Shown in pieces: positions 32,081 to 39,465 of a DNA stretch of 39,465 nt; the first letter of the stretch is position 1, and each line of letters begins with the position of its first letter. The position numbers and the translations under genes are program-made. The DNA is taken from assembly GCA_029557915.1 (NCBI GenBank), contig JAKQHS010000110.1:1-39465 (forward strand), written 5' to 3'. The stretch comes from Bacteroidota bacterium (GTDB taxonomy: Bacteria > Bacteroidota > Bacteroidia > Chitinophagales > Saprospiraceae). The notes beneath the pieces are model-generated. The model had not been told where the DNA came from. It made no database searches and saw only the letters and a program-made list of their open reading frames with translations.

Positions 32081-32108
32081 CCCTTTCCCCTTTCCCCTTT
32101 CCCCTTTC
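32081..32108 (+). repeat. Heptamer repeat CCCTTTC (4 units)
   Basis: Four perfect CCCTTTC units, just after the MFS stop, followed by a degenerate pyrimidine tail to about 32122. It marks the last recognisable host sequence before the IS110 element. Confidence 0.9.
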
Positions 32109-32180
32109 TCCCTTCCTCCTTAAATCACTTTCTCCTTATCTTGCAATCAGTAGTCAGATTCCATGATATCTGATAAAAGA

Positions 32181-32252
32181 AGGTCTTAGCTTCGGGAAGC
32201 GGTCGTTATGCCGCACGAATAATAAATTATTTAACCACTAAAGCTAAGACCT
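32181..32252 (+). promoter_or_regulatory. Left end of the IS: long inverted repeat before the transposase
   Basis: AGGTCTTAGCTT at 32181-32192 pairs perfectly with AAGCTAAGACCT at 32241-32252, immediately before the ATG at 32253. Inside are GCTTCGGGAAGC (32189-32200) and GCGG...CCGC (32199-32214). The outer 12-bp stem would bury the region upstream of the start in RNA that reads in from outside, which may limit transposase expression; this is inference. Confidence 0.7.
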
Positions 32253-33317
32253 ATGTTAAAAGTACCACAAAAAGCGGATTTCACGGGTCACAGGGTATAT
32301 GTTGGCCTGGACAGTCATTTGAAAAGTTGGGATCTTTCGATCTATCTGGATGATTGTTTTCACAAGAGTATGCATCAATCACCAGATCCGAAGCAATTAG
32401 AAAAGTACTTAAAGTCAAATTTTCCGGGAGCGCAATATCAAGCGGCGTATGAAGCGGGGTTTAGCGGTTTTTGGATACAACGAGACCTGACCCGATTGGG
32501 AATAGAATGTATCGTCGTGAATGCAGGGGATGTCCCGCAAACGGACAAGGCCCAAAAGAATAAGAATGATCGGGTGGATTCCCGGCGGATAGCAAGTTAT
32601 CTACAGGCCGGGAAACTGGAGGCGATTTATATTCCGGATGAGCAAATGGAAGCGGAAAGGAGATTGGTGCGATTCCGGAAGACCAATCATCAGGATTTAA
32701 TCAGGGCAAGAATGCGGATTCGATCGGAGCTTCACTTGCAAGGGATAGAGATACCTGAAAAGTATAAGGGCTGGTCGAAGGGGTTTATTGGATGGATCAG
32801 AGGTCTGGATATAAATCAGGAGAGTTGGAAGTACATGTTGGATGAAAGTTTAAGTCGGGCTGAACAGCTTCGAGCACAACAATTATCACTGAATGGTGCA
32901 TTAAGGAGGCTAATCAAAAAGGACCGGTATAGGGAAATGGGAGAGTTATTAGTGACTGCACCAGGAATAGGAATGATCACAGCCATTAATCTATTGACGG
33001 AAATACACCCGATTGTACGATTTGAGAAATTTGATGATTTAAATTCATTTGTTGGATTATGCCCCATGGAACACTCGACTGGGGACAACGAAAAGAAAGG
33101 AAAGATTACTCCGCGCAAACAAAAATCCCTTAGAGAATATCTGATCGAGGCAGCCTGGGTGGCAATCCGAACGGATCCCGCGCTATTAAAGTGTTATACT
33201 GAATACCAGAAAAGAATGAGTAAAAAGCGGGCCATAATAAGAATCGCAAGAAAATTGTTAAACCGGATCTATGTCATGATGAAATACAAAAGACCCTACC
33301 AGAAGGGGTATAATTGA
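32253..33317 (+). CDS. IS110-family DEDD transposase (bridge-RNA-type recombinase)
   Basis: 354 residues. The N-terminal RuvC-like DEDD domain holds Asp20 (VGLDSH), Glu67 (YEAGF), Asp106 and Asp109 (KNDRVDSRRIA). A coiled linker follows (about 125-225), then the Transposase_20 domain with the helix-hairpin-helix-like TAPGIGMITAINLLTEI (about 235-251) and the serine motif CPMEHSTGDNEKKGKIT, where Ser275 corresponds to the nucleophile of IS110 recombinases. All catalytic residues are present and the frame is intact, so it may be active. The gene lies between the MFS transporter and nupC and its codons are AT-richer than theirs. Confidence 0.94.
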   Translation: MLKVPQKADFTGHRVYVGLDSHLKSWDLSIYLDDCFHKSMHQSPDPKQLEKYLKSNFPGAQYQAAYEAGFSGFWIQRDLTRLGIECIVVNAGDVPQTDKAQKNKNDRVDSRRIASYLQAGKLEAIYIPDEQMEAERRLVRFRKTNHQDLIRARMRIRSELHLQGIEIPEKYKGWSKGFIGWIRGLDINQESWKYMLDESLSRAEQLRAQQLSLNGALRRLIKKDRYREMGELLVTAPGIGMITAINLLTEIHPIVRFEKFDDLNSFVGLCPMEHSTGDNEKKGKITPRKQKSLREYLIEAAWVAIRTDPALLKCYTEYQKRMSKKRAIIRIARKLLNRIYVMMKYKRPYQKGYN

Positions 33318-33488
33318 AGTGCAGTTAAGTGTAAAAATTTGATTATTAAATGATTATAAATTTAACTTATGCGATACATTCAGGAATGACCGTTCCACTG
33401 ACTCTGCATTTCAATGCTCTTTTCAGACTACGGCCCTGATTTTACTAAACCATGATGGGAACCTGTGGCGGAATGACCACTAATAGGA
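33318..33488 (+). ncRNA. Candidate bridge RNA region in the right end of the IS110 element
   Basis: About 170 bases without a reading frame follow the transposase stop, inside the element if the inverted sequence at 33465-33481 marks the end. Local pairing is possible at TAAGT/ACTTA plus AAATTT/AAATTT (33326-33369), GGAA/TTCC around 33383-33396 and GTGG/CCAC at 33465-33480. In the IS1111 branch the bridge RNA is encoded in the right end, and the length fits. No promoter or guide loops can be assigned, so this is an inference from position, not a recognised RNA. Confidence 0.3.
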
Positions 33489-33544
33489 GTTTCAAGCAAG
33501 GTTAAATTATGATCGAAAAAATATAAATATGAATTAAATTTAAA

Positions 33545-33633
33545 AGGCAGAACCCACCAAAGGTGAACGTTACACTGGAGGTTTAGTTAAATAGTTGGGG
33601 CATCGAGCCCCAACTATTTAGGCAGAACCCACC
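33545..33633. repeat. Perfect 14-bp hairpin between two copies of AGGCAGAACCCACC
   Basis: TAAATAGTTGGGGC at 33588-33601 and its exact reverse complement at 33607-33620 flank the loop ATCGA. The 14-base direct repeat AGGCAGAACCCACC lies at 33545-33558 and 33620-33633. The hairpin is 147 bases past the nupC stop and could terminate that transcript, although no clear T-run follows. The rest of 33489-33766 contains no gene. Confidence 0.8.
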
Positions 33634-33766
33634 GCAGGTTCCTGTTGCCTGGTGGATATGGGACACGTTTCCCAGGAAGAGACCGAAAAAGATACATAGG
33701 AGTAGTCAGTGGTTGGGTGAATCAATACACTAGTTTTTTTAGGAGCTAAAAGGAAAATTTCCTTGA

Positions 33767-35047
33767 TCAGACGAGCAATCGTGCGATGGCGGCGGTCAGA
33801 AGGCAGGCAATAGTACCGCCGATCATGGCCCGCAATCCCAGGCTGATGAGATTTTGTCTTTGTCCCGGAGCAATGGAACCCACGCCGCCGATCTGGATGC
33901 CGATGGACGCGAAATTTGAAAAGCCGCAGAGAGCGTAAGTTGCAATCACTACGGATGCGGGAGCCAAAGTGTCTTTCATCTGCGCAAGGGAGGAATAAGC
34001 TACAAATTCGTTTAAGGCGGTTTTTTCTCCAATCAATTGGCCTACGGCGACCATGTCCTGGGCAGGAACTCCTATGAGCCAGGCGATCGGAGCGCAAATC
34101 ATGCCGAGCATATATTGGATGCTGAGACCGGAATAGGAGCCGTTTGTTGCATTTTTGATCGTTTCATTGAGGTGGGTAATGGCCCCGATCCAATCAAAAA
34201 AATGATTGAACAGGTAAATAAAGGCCATAAAAGCCAGCAACATCGCCCCGACATTCACTGCCAGCTTGAGACCATCCGTCGTGCCCCTGGATATCGCGTC
34301 CAGGGCATTGGCTCCTGCCTGGTCCCGGCTGATCTGAATTTTTGAACTCACCTTCTCGGGCTCTGTTTCCGGCATGATCATTTTGGCGGCTACGATCGCC
34401 GCCGGGGCGGAAATGACCGAAGCGGTGAGCAGGTGCAGTCCAAAATAACGCTGGGATTCCAGGCTGTCCCCGCCCAGCATGGCCACGTATGCTCCAAATA
34501 CCCCGCCGGCGATGGTAGCAAAACCACCGGTCATCAAACACATGATTTCAGAACGGGTCATCTTTTCCAGGTAGGGTTTTACGACCAGGGGGGCTTCCGT
34601 CTGGCCGATAAAAACATTGGCGGCTGCTGCAAGACTTTCGGCCCCTGAAAGCCGCATGGTCCGGTTCATTACCCAGGCAAAGCCATACACGATTCTTTGA
34701 AGGATCCCGTAATAATACAGGACCGAAGACAAGGCCGAAAAAAAGATGATGGTTGGAAGGACGAGGAAGGCAAATCCGAAGGGCGAGCCGTTGGCCAAAT
34801 CCCCGAAAAGGAATTTCGCGGACTGGCCGGCGCTGTTGATCATCAGCACAAAAAAATTGGCCACCGCTTCGAAAACCACCCTCAAGAAGGGGACTTTGAG
34901 CATCGCGATGGCTATTACAAGTTGGAGCACCAGGCCGCTGGCCACCAGTTTCCAGTCAATACGTTTGCGGTGGTCGCTCATGGCGTAACAAATACCCAGC
35001 AAAACGCTGATACCGAAGAGGGCCCTTAATATGGAGAGTAGATCCAT
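33767..35047 (-). CDS. Concentrative nucleoside transporter (NupC/CNT family)
   Basis: 426 residues from the ATG at 35047-35045; the frame is open further upstream but that part is unlike any transporter N-terminus. The CNT plan is clear: an N-terminal three-helix block, the gate region, and the signature GQTEAPLVV at 148-156. Further hallmarks are MTGGFATIAGGVFGAYVAML, the NVGAMLLAFMAFIYLFN block and CGFSNFASIGIQIGG near the C-terminus. It imports nucleosides with protons or sodium across the inner membrane. The uridine kinase gene begins 139 bases away in the opposite direction, a sensible pairing of uptake and phosphorylation. Confidence 0.95.
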   Translation of the reverse strand: MDLLSILRALFGISVLLGICYAMSDHRKRIDWKLVASGLVLQLVIAIAMLKVPFLRVVFEAVANFFVLMINSAGQSAKFLFGDLANGSPFGFAFLVLPTIIFFSALSSVLYYYGILQRIVYGFAWVMNRTMRLSGAESLAAAANVFIGQTEAPLVVKPYLEKMTRSEIMCLMTGGFATIAGGVFGAYVAMLGGDSLESQRYFGLHLLTASVISAPAAIVAAKMIMPETEPEKVSSKIQISRDQAGANALDAISRGTTDGLKLAVNVGAMLLAFMAFIYLFNHFFDWIGAITHLNETIKNATNGSYSGLSIQYMLGMICAPIAWLIGVPAQDMVAVGQLIGEKTALNEFVAYSSLAQMKDTLAPASVVIATYALCGFSNFASIGIQIGGVGSIAPGQRQNLISLGLRAMIGGTIACLLTAAIARLLV

Positions 35048-35186
35048 GATTGCATTTTGAGCTTGAAAGATAGAAAATAAGGCCAGATTCACCGGAATTC
35101 TCCGGAAGACAGCCCCCGAAATGTTGAAAATATATTTCCAGCTTTCCGGAGGGTTCTCCTGCCCATTTTTAATACCTTCGGGGGGC

Positions 35187-35828
35187 ATGAAAAAAAGACC
35201 AGTACTGATTGGGATTACAGGAGGCAGCGGTTCCGGCAAGACGACTTTTATCAGGGAATTGAGATCGATGTACACTCCTGAGGAGGTCTGTATCATTTCA
35301 CAGGATGATTTTTACCATCCCCGCCAGGAGCAAAAAAAAGACCGGGAGGGAGTGATCAATTTTGATCTGCCCTCCTCCGTAGATCTCAAAAAATTCGCGG
35401 AAAGCATCCGGGCCCTCATGAAAGGCAAAACCATCACACTCCAGGAATACCATTTCAACAATAAGTCCAAAAAGCCCAGGACCCTTCAGTTTATTCCCGC
35501 TCCGGTCATCGTGGTGGAAGGGCTGTTTATCTTTCATATTCCCGCCCTCAAATCCATGCTGGACCTGAAAATATATATCGAGGCCAAAGAAAACCTGAAG
35601 GTCATCCGCAGGATCAAAAGGGACCAGGTCGAAAGAAATTACCCCCTGGACGACGTATTATACCGTTATGAGAAGCATGTCCTCCCGGCTTTTGAGCGGT
35701 TTATCCTGCCCCATAAGGACGATGTGGATCTCATCATCAACAACAATACCTCCTTCTCTCCCGCCCTTAAAGTGCTGCAGGGATATATCAACCAGACCAT
35801 CATCAAAAATAAAAACCATGAAAAGTGA
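35187..35828 (+). CDS. udk: Uridine kinase
   Basis: 213 residues from the ATG at 35187, which starts directly before the P-loop; the open frame to 35121 adds no family sequence. The Walker A motif is GITGGSGSGKTT at 9-20, SQDDFYHP follows, then the nucleoside-binding INFDLPSSVD, VVEGLFIFH (Walker B-like) and the lid with RRIKRDQVERNY. It phosphorylates uridine and cytidine to the monophosphates. Phosphoribulokinase shares the fold, but length and the DDFYHP motif favour Udk. The gene is divergent from nupC and its end overlaps the peptidase gene by 11 bases. Confidence 0.92.
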   Translation: MKKRPVLIGITGGSGSGKTTFIRELRSMYTPEEVCIISQDDFYHPRQEQKKDREGVINFDLPSSVDLKKFAESIRALMKGKTITLQEYHFNNKSKKPRTLQFIPAPVIVVEGLFIFHIPALKSMLDLKIYIEAKENLKVIRRIKRDQVERNYPLDDVLYRYEKHVLPAFERFILPHKDDVDLIINNNTSFSPALKVLQGYINQTIIKNKNHEK

Positions 35829-37731
35829 AGTACAGGTGATCCTGTGTTTTGCGGCCATCTTCGCGGTGTCCTGCAAAAAAGCCGGTGACCACGCCACGCC
35901 CCGTCAGCCCAAAGTATATTCGATTGAGCAGTTCTATAAGACCACCAATGTTGGAGCGGTGGAATTTAACGCAGAGGAGTCCGCCCTCCTTGTGCATTCC
36001 AATGTTTCCGGCATTTTCAACGGGTATGAATTGCCGGTCAACGGAGATTCGGCACGGGCCCTTACCTCCTCTTCGAGCGAATCTATTTTTATGATCGGTT
36101 ACGTACCCGGGAGCCCGGGATACCTTTATTCTGCCGATAAGGGAGGAAATGAAAACGACCATATTTATTTGCAGGTTCCCGGGGAAGAAGTGAGGGACCT
36201 CACCCCTGGTGAAAAAGTCAAAGCCGGATTCCTTCAGTGGGCCAGGGACAGGAAAAGTTTATTCTATACTTCAAATGAACGGGACCCCCGCTATTTTGAT
36301 GTTTATGAAATGGATATCACCACCTGGAAGCCGAAACTGTTTTACCAAAATGACCTGGGCTACAACATTGGTTCGGTTTCCGAGGATAAAAACTTCCTGA
36401 GTCTGACCGAAAGCATTACCACAAGCAACAGCAATATTCACCTGGTTAATTTGAATTCCGGAAAAACAACCAATATCACTCCACACGAGGGTGATCAGGC
36501 CAACCAAGCCCTGTTTTTCGGCAAGGAAGGCAAATATTTGTTTTTACTTTCGGACCAGGATTCTGAGTTTCAATACCTCTTGAGTTATGACCTGGTTACG
36601 GGTGAAAAAACACCGGTCTATAAGCCCAACTGGGATGTGATGTATGCCTATGAATCGGAATCCGGGAAATACCGGGTGGTCGGGGTAAATGAAGATGGCA
36701 AGACGGCCATCCATATTTTTCAACAACCTGAAAACACGGAACTTAAAAACCTTGACCTGGGATCCCTAAGCATCAATAATGTGTTTTTTTCTAAATCCGA
36801 TGGGAAGATGGCTTTTGGAGCCGGCAGTTCGAGCTCCCCAACCAATATTTTTGTACACGAATTTGCAGAAAACAAAACCACCCAACTGACCCGCAACCTG
36901 TCCCCGGAGGTCGATCCGGCTAACCTGGTCGATGCCTCAGTGATCAGATTCAAATCCTATGACGGACTTGAAATCCCATGCATACAATGGATCCCTAAAC
37001 AGGCGCACGAGGGCAATAAGGTGCCTGCGCTGGTATTTGTTCATGGAGGCCCGGGAGGCCAGACGCGCCAGTCTTATTCTTCCCTCATCCAGTACCTGGT
37101 CAACCAGGGTTATCTGGTCCTTGGGATCAATAACCGGGGATCCAGCGGCTATGGCAAAACTTTTTTTAAAATGGATGACCGGAAACACGGGGATGCCGAC
37201 CTCAGGGATTGCATCGCCGCCAAATCCTATCTGGCCAGCCTTCCTGAAGTGGATACCAATAAAATAGGGATCATCGGTGGCTCTTACGGCGGGTACATGG
37301 TCATGGCCGCCCTGACTTTCGCCCCCGATGCCTTTGAGGTGGGGGTCAATATTTTTGGCGTGACCAATTGGCTGCGCACCCTCAAATCCATACCGCCTTA
37401 TTGGGAGTCTTTCCGTAAGGCTTTATATGATGAGATGGGGGATCCCTATTCAGCAGACAGTGTACGGTTGTTTAATATTTCCCCCCTGTTTCATGCTGCC
37501 CGGGTCACAAAGCCTCTGATGGTCTTGCAGGGCGCCAATGATCCGAGGGTCCTGCAGGTCGAATCCGATGAGATAGTAGAGGCGGTAAGAAAAAACAAGG
37601 TACCGGTGGAGTATGTCCTCTTTCCCGATGAGGGCCATGGTTTTTTGAAAAAGGAAAATGAAATCAAAGGATATGGCCAGGTAGGGGTCTTCCTTGACCA
37701 ATATCTGAAAAAGGAACAAGTGAAAAATTAA
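35818..37731 (+). CDS. S9 family peptidase (prolyl oligopeptidase/acylaminoacyl-peptidase type), lipoprotein
   Basis: 637 residues from the ATG at 35818. It opens with a lipoprotein signal, MKSEVQVILCFAAIFAVSCK, with the lipidated Cys at residue 19. Residues about 40-390 show beta-propeller repeats (for example YLYSADKGGNENDHIYLQVP and YLFLLSDQDSEFQYLLSY). The C-terminal alpha/beta hydrolase (about 395-637) has the oxyanion region HGGPGGQ, GGSYGGYM with Ser489, ANDPRVL (Asp) and DEGHGF (His). Such peptidases clip short peptides, often N-acylated or proline-containing, in the periplasm or at the surface. Its start lies within the last codons of udk, so the two are co-translated. Confidence 0.92.
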   Translation: MKSEVQVILCFAAIFAVSCKKAGDHATPRQPKVYSIEQFYKTTNVGAVEFNAEESALLVHSNVSGIFNGYELPVNGDSARALTSSSSESIFMIGYVPGSPGYLYSADKGGNENDHIYLQVPGEEVRDLTPGEKVKAGFLQWARDRKSLFYTSNERDPRYFDVYEMDITTWKPKLFYQNDLGYNIGSVSEDKNFLSLTESITTSNSNIHLVNLNSGKTTNITPHEGDQANQALFFGKEGKYLFLLSDQDSEFQYLLSYDLVTGEKTPVYKPNWDVMYAYESESGKYRVVGVNEDGKTAIHIFQQPENTELKNLDLGSLSINNVFFSKSDGKMAFGAGSSSSPTNIFVHEFAENKTTQLTRNLSPEVDPANLVDASVIRFKSYDGLEIPCIQWIPKQAHEGNKVPALVFVHGGPGGQTRQSYSSLIQYLVNQGYLVLGINNRGSSGYGKTFFKMDDRKHGDADLRDCIAAKSYLASLPEVDTNKIGIIGGSYGGYMVMAALTFAPDAFEVGVNIFGVTNWLRTLKSIPPYWESFRKALYDEMGDPYSADSVRLFNISPLFHAARVTKPLMVLQGANDPRVLQVESDEIVEAVRKNKVPVEYVLFPDEGHGFLKKENEIKGYGQVGVFLDQYLKKEQVKN

Positions 37732-37735
37732 TCCA

Positions 37736-38947
37736 TTGCTTCTGAAGACCGCTATCATAGGGGGAGGAGCCGCGGGTTATTTTGCCGCCATCCGGTATAA
37801 GTCGCTCCATCCTGGCCACAAGACGGTGATATTCGAAAAGACCGGCAAAGTCCTGGGCAAAGTTAAAATATCCGGGGGAGGCAGGTGCAATGTCACCCAT
37901 GCCTGTTTTGTAATCAAAGATCTGATCGGGTATTATCCACGTGGCGCCAGGGAACTGATCGGCCCTTTTCACCGGTTCCAGCCGGCAGATACCATGAAGT
38001 GGTTTGAAGACCGGGGCGTTGCCTTAAAGACGGAACCGGATGGAAGGGTGTTCCCGGTGTCGGACAAATCCCAAACCATTATCGATTGCCTCACCGGGGA
38101 GGCCGAACGGCTTGGAATAGAACTCCACACATCGCAGGACCTGGAATCCATAGGGCTTGGTGAGAGCGGAGGCTTTCAACTTCAATTTGCCGGAAAGCCA
38201 GGGCATGTTTTTGCGGACCGGCTGATCGTCACCACCGGATCCAGCGAAAAAGTATGGAAAATACTCGAAACAATGGGTCATCGGATCCTGCCTCCGGTTC
38301 CTTCGCTCTTTACTTTTAACATCCGGGATGAACGGCTGCTCGATTTTCAGGGACTGACCTGGCCTGATGTTGAGGTCAGGGACCTGGATTTTGGTCACCG
38401 GGCCACGGGGCCATTGCTGATTACGCACTGGGGGCTGAGCGGCCCCGCGGTGTTAAAACTCTCCGCTATTGGCGCTCTTGATTTCCATAAGGCCGGGTAC
38501 CGTTTTGAGATAGCCGTGAATTTTATGTTTCCAGATAAAGAGGATGTGGTAGCCGCTGTTTTTCAAAAATTAAAACAAAACCATCCTAATAAACTCGTCA
38601 GCCAGTCTCCTCCGGGTCCTTTTACCGCGAGGTTATGGCAGTCCTGGAGCAGCCTTTGGGGTTTTGGCAATAAAACCTGGCAGGAGGTATCCATGAAAGA
38701 AATAGGATTTATGGCCAGGCAGATCACGGAAGCGAAATTCAAGGTCGATGGCAAGAGTACGTTTAAGGAAGAATTTGTGACTTGCGGGGGGGTGGACTTG
38801 AAAGAAGTGGACTTGAAGACCATGGAAAGTAAAAAAATCCCGGGTTTGTATTTTGCCGGTGAAGTGCTGAACATCGATGCGCTTACCGGTGGCTTTAATT
38901 TCCAGGCGGCCTGGACCACGGGGTGGTTGGCGGGGAGCCATGGCTAG
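37736..38947 (+). CDS. NAD(P)/FAD-dependent oxidoreductase, HI0933/YhiN family
   Basis: 403 residues from a TTG at 37736, 4 bases after the peptidase stop; no ATG lies in frame nearby and the N-terminus MLLKTAIIGGGAAGYFAAIR aligns at the expected position. The dinucleotide motif GGGAAG is followed by KISGGGRCNVTHA, the family signature, then TEPDGRVFPVSD and PSLFTFNIRD; the C-terminal FAD motif is ALTGGFNFQAAWTTGWLAG. The family binds FAD; members have been annotated as aminoacetone oxidases, but the physiological reaction is unsettled. It ends the udk-peptidase run. Confidence 0.92.
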   Translation: MLLKTAIIGGGAAGYFAAIRYKSLHPGHKTVIFEKTGKVLGKVKISGGGRCNVTHACFVIKDLIGYYPRGARELIGPFHRFQPADTMKWFEDRGVALKTEPDGRVFPVSDKSQTIIDCLTGEAERLGIELHTSQDLESIGLGESGGFQLQFAGKPGHVFADRLIVTTGSSEKVWKILETMGHRILPPVPSLFTFNIRDERLLDFQGLTWPDVEVRDLDFGHRATGPLLITHWGLSGPAVLKLSAIGALDFHKAGYRFEIAVNFMFPDKEDVVAAVFQKLKQNHPNKLVSQSPPGPFTARLWQSWSSLWGFGNKTWQEVSMKEIGFMARQITEAKFKVDGKSTFKEEFVTCGGVDLKEVDLKTMESKKIPGLYFAGEVLNIDALTGGFNFQAAWTTGWLAGSHG

Positions 38948-38950
38948 ATT

Positions 38951-39215
38951 TTCCCGCAAAGGCACGAAGGACACAAAATTTTCCCACGACGACGCAAAGT
39001 CACAAAGAATTTCCCACAACGGCACAGCGAAGCCGAGGATGTCCTGGAATGAGTGTTAAAAACGTGGAGCATCTTCGATGCTTGGGATAATTGCTTTAAG
39101 AGATTTCCTACCAGGACACTATAGGTTTCCCGCAAAGGCACGAAGGACACAAAAAATTTTCCCACGACGACGCAAAGGCACAAAGAATTTCCCACAACGG
39201 CACAGCGAAGCGAAG
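38951..39215. repeat. Two direct copies of an 85-base CGCAAAGGCACGAAGGACAC repeat
   Basis: Copy one covers about 38951-39034 and copy two 39127-39210, offset 176 bases. Each reads TTCCCGCAAAGGCACGAAGG, then ACACAAAA, CCCACGACGACGCAAAG and CCCACAACGGCACAGCGAAG. They belong to the same loose family of CGCAAAG/GCGAAG repeats as the array at 0.4-1.3 kb. A small hairpin (AGCATC TTC GATGCT, 39067-39081) lies between them. No gene is visible in 38948-39385. Confidence 0.88.
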
Positions 39216-39385
39216 GGCACAAAAGTATTCGTCCAACGCATCATAGGATAGGATTTAATTCTTCCGGCAAGATGCCTGACCTTATTGGTAAAATCATAAG
39301 AACAAAACATTGGCTTCGGAGAAGAACGTATCCACCCGGCCAAGTACATATACTCGGATTAGCGGTATGAATAAAGAAGGGTTAG

Positions 39386-39465
39386 TTATTTGGCTAAGGG
39401 CAGCAATTCATCCACCCGGTTTATCGGATGAGAGGGTAATGCCAGAAGTGTAGATTTCAACCAAT
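39386..39465 (-). CDS. IS66-family transposase, C-terminal end only (cut by window edge)
   Basis: On the minus strand from 39463 the frame reads WLKSTLLALPSHPINRVDEL then LPLAK and stops at 39388-39386. The pattern L-PSHPINRVDELLP is the conserved C-terminus of IS66 TnpC-type transposases, where the protein normally ends within a few residues of LLPH-W. Only 25 residues fall in the window, so whether the gene is intact cannot be said. The 39216-39385 stretch downstream may include the end of that element. Confidence 0.6.
   Translation of the reverse strand, partial: WLKSTLLALPSHPINRVDELLPLAK

Larger units (their letters stand above)
32181..33488 (+). mobile_element. IS110-family insertion sequence (IS1111-like layout), ends approximate
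   Basis: The element comprises a DEDD transposase gene, a short left noncoding end (about 70 bases) and a longer right noncoding end (about 170 bases). Imperfect inverted sequences are found near both ends: the reverse complement of 32195-32216 starts GTGCGG and ends AACGACCGCT, and 33465-33481 starts GTGGCGG and ends AATGACCACT. Subterminal inverted repeats with a long right end are known from the IS1111 branch. Exact borders and target site cannot be set from one copy; IS110 elements leave little or no target duplication. Confidence 0.65.

Noticed and set aside
33545-33633. Minimal CRISPR made of two AGGCAGAACCCACC repeats
   Set aside because: Only two copies, a 61-base interval that is itself a hairpin, and no cas genes nearby.
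35048-35296. Longer N-terminus of the nucleoside transporter
   Set aside because: The extra 83 residues run through the divergent promoter and into udk on the other strand and have no transporter features.

Overview
The window comes from a bacterium of the Bacteroidota. Several genes have a TAnnTTTG-type -7 promoter element a few bases upstream of the start, most leaders lack a strong Shine-Dalgarno site, there are many secreted or lipoprotein hydrolases, and the families seen (DUF5618, Gluconate_2-dh3 with a GMC partner, CPBP protease, KdpD-like kinase starting at DUF4118) are typical of that phylum. I cannot assign a genus; a Saprospiria- or Chitinophagia-like environmental organism would fit. 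Base composition is moderate, with AT-richer patches at about 2.9-5.0 kb, 17.9-18.4 kb, 27.4-28.5 kb and 32.1-33.7 kb.

Layout. 0-1.4 kb: the N-terminal part of a DUF5618 gene on the minus strand, then a six-copy tandem array of about 159 bp. 1.4-5.0 kb: an FAH-family protein with a signal peptide, an NTF2-like lipoprotein, a patatin phospholipase, an internally deleted FMN-reductase relic and a CPBP protease. 5.0-11.1 kb: a GMC dehydrogenase with its small subunit, a two-domain secreted esterase carrying a heptanucleotide repeat in its coding sequence, and a GH78-like glycosidase. 11.1-11.9 kb: a second tandem array of about 159 bp, four copies followed by an inverted relic. 11.9-16.9 kb: a threonine/serine dehydratase, then a KdpD-like kinase, a KdpE-like regulator and a Kup potassium transporter. 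17.1-21.9 kb: small lipoproteins and membrane proteins, a second esterase, a TfoX-like protein and a pirin.

22.0-27.4 kb is the clearest metabolic unit: pobA-pcaD-pcaC-pcaH-pcaG followed by a fused pcaIJ. It takes 4-hydroxybenzoate to protocatechuate and on toward 3-oxoadipyl-CoA. pcaB and pcaF are not in the window. A hairpin-forming repeat lies between pirin and pobA, and a 9-bp repeat array separates pcaH from pcaG.

27.5-39.5 kb: an AT-rich methyltransferase, a large secreted glycosidase-like protein, an MFS transporter whose start codon directly abuts eleven heptanucleotide units, an IS110-family element with a noncoding right end that could hold a bridge RNA, a divergent nupC / udk pair (nucleoside uptake and uridine phosphorylation), an S9 peptidase and a YhiN-type flavoprotein co-directional with udk, and at the right edge the last residues of an IS66-type transposase.

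The most striking general feature is simple-sequence DNA. Heptamer arrays of at least four different sequences, a nonamer array, two arrays of about 159 bp and several shorter families occupy most intergenic gaps, and one heptamer array lies inside a gene where loss or gain of a unit would shift the reading frame.
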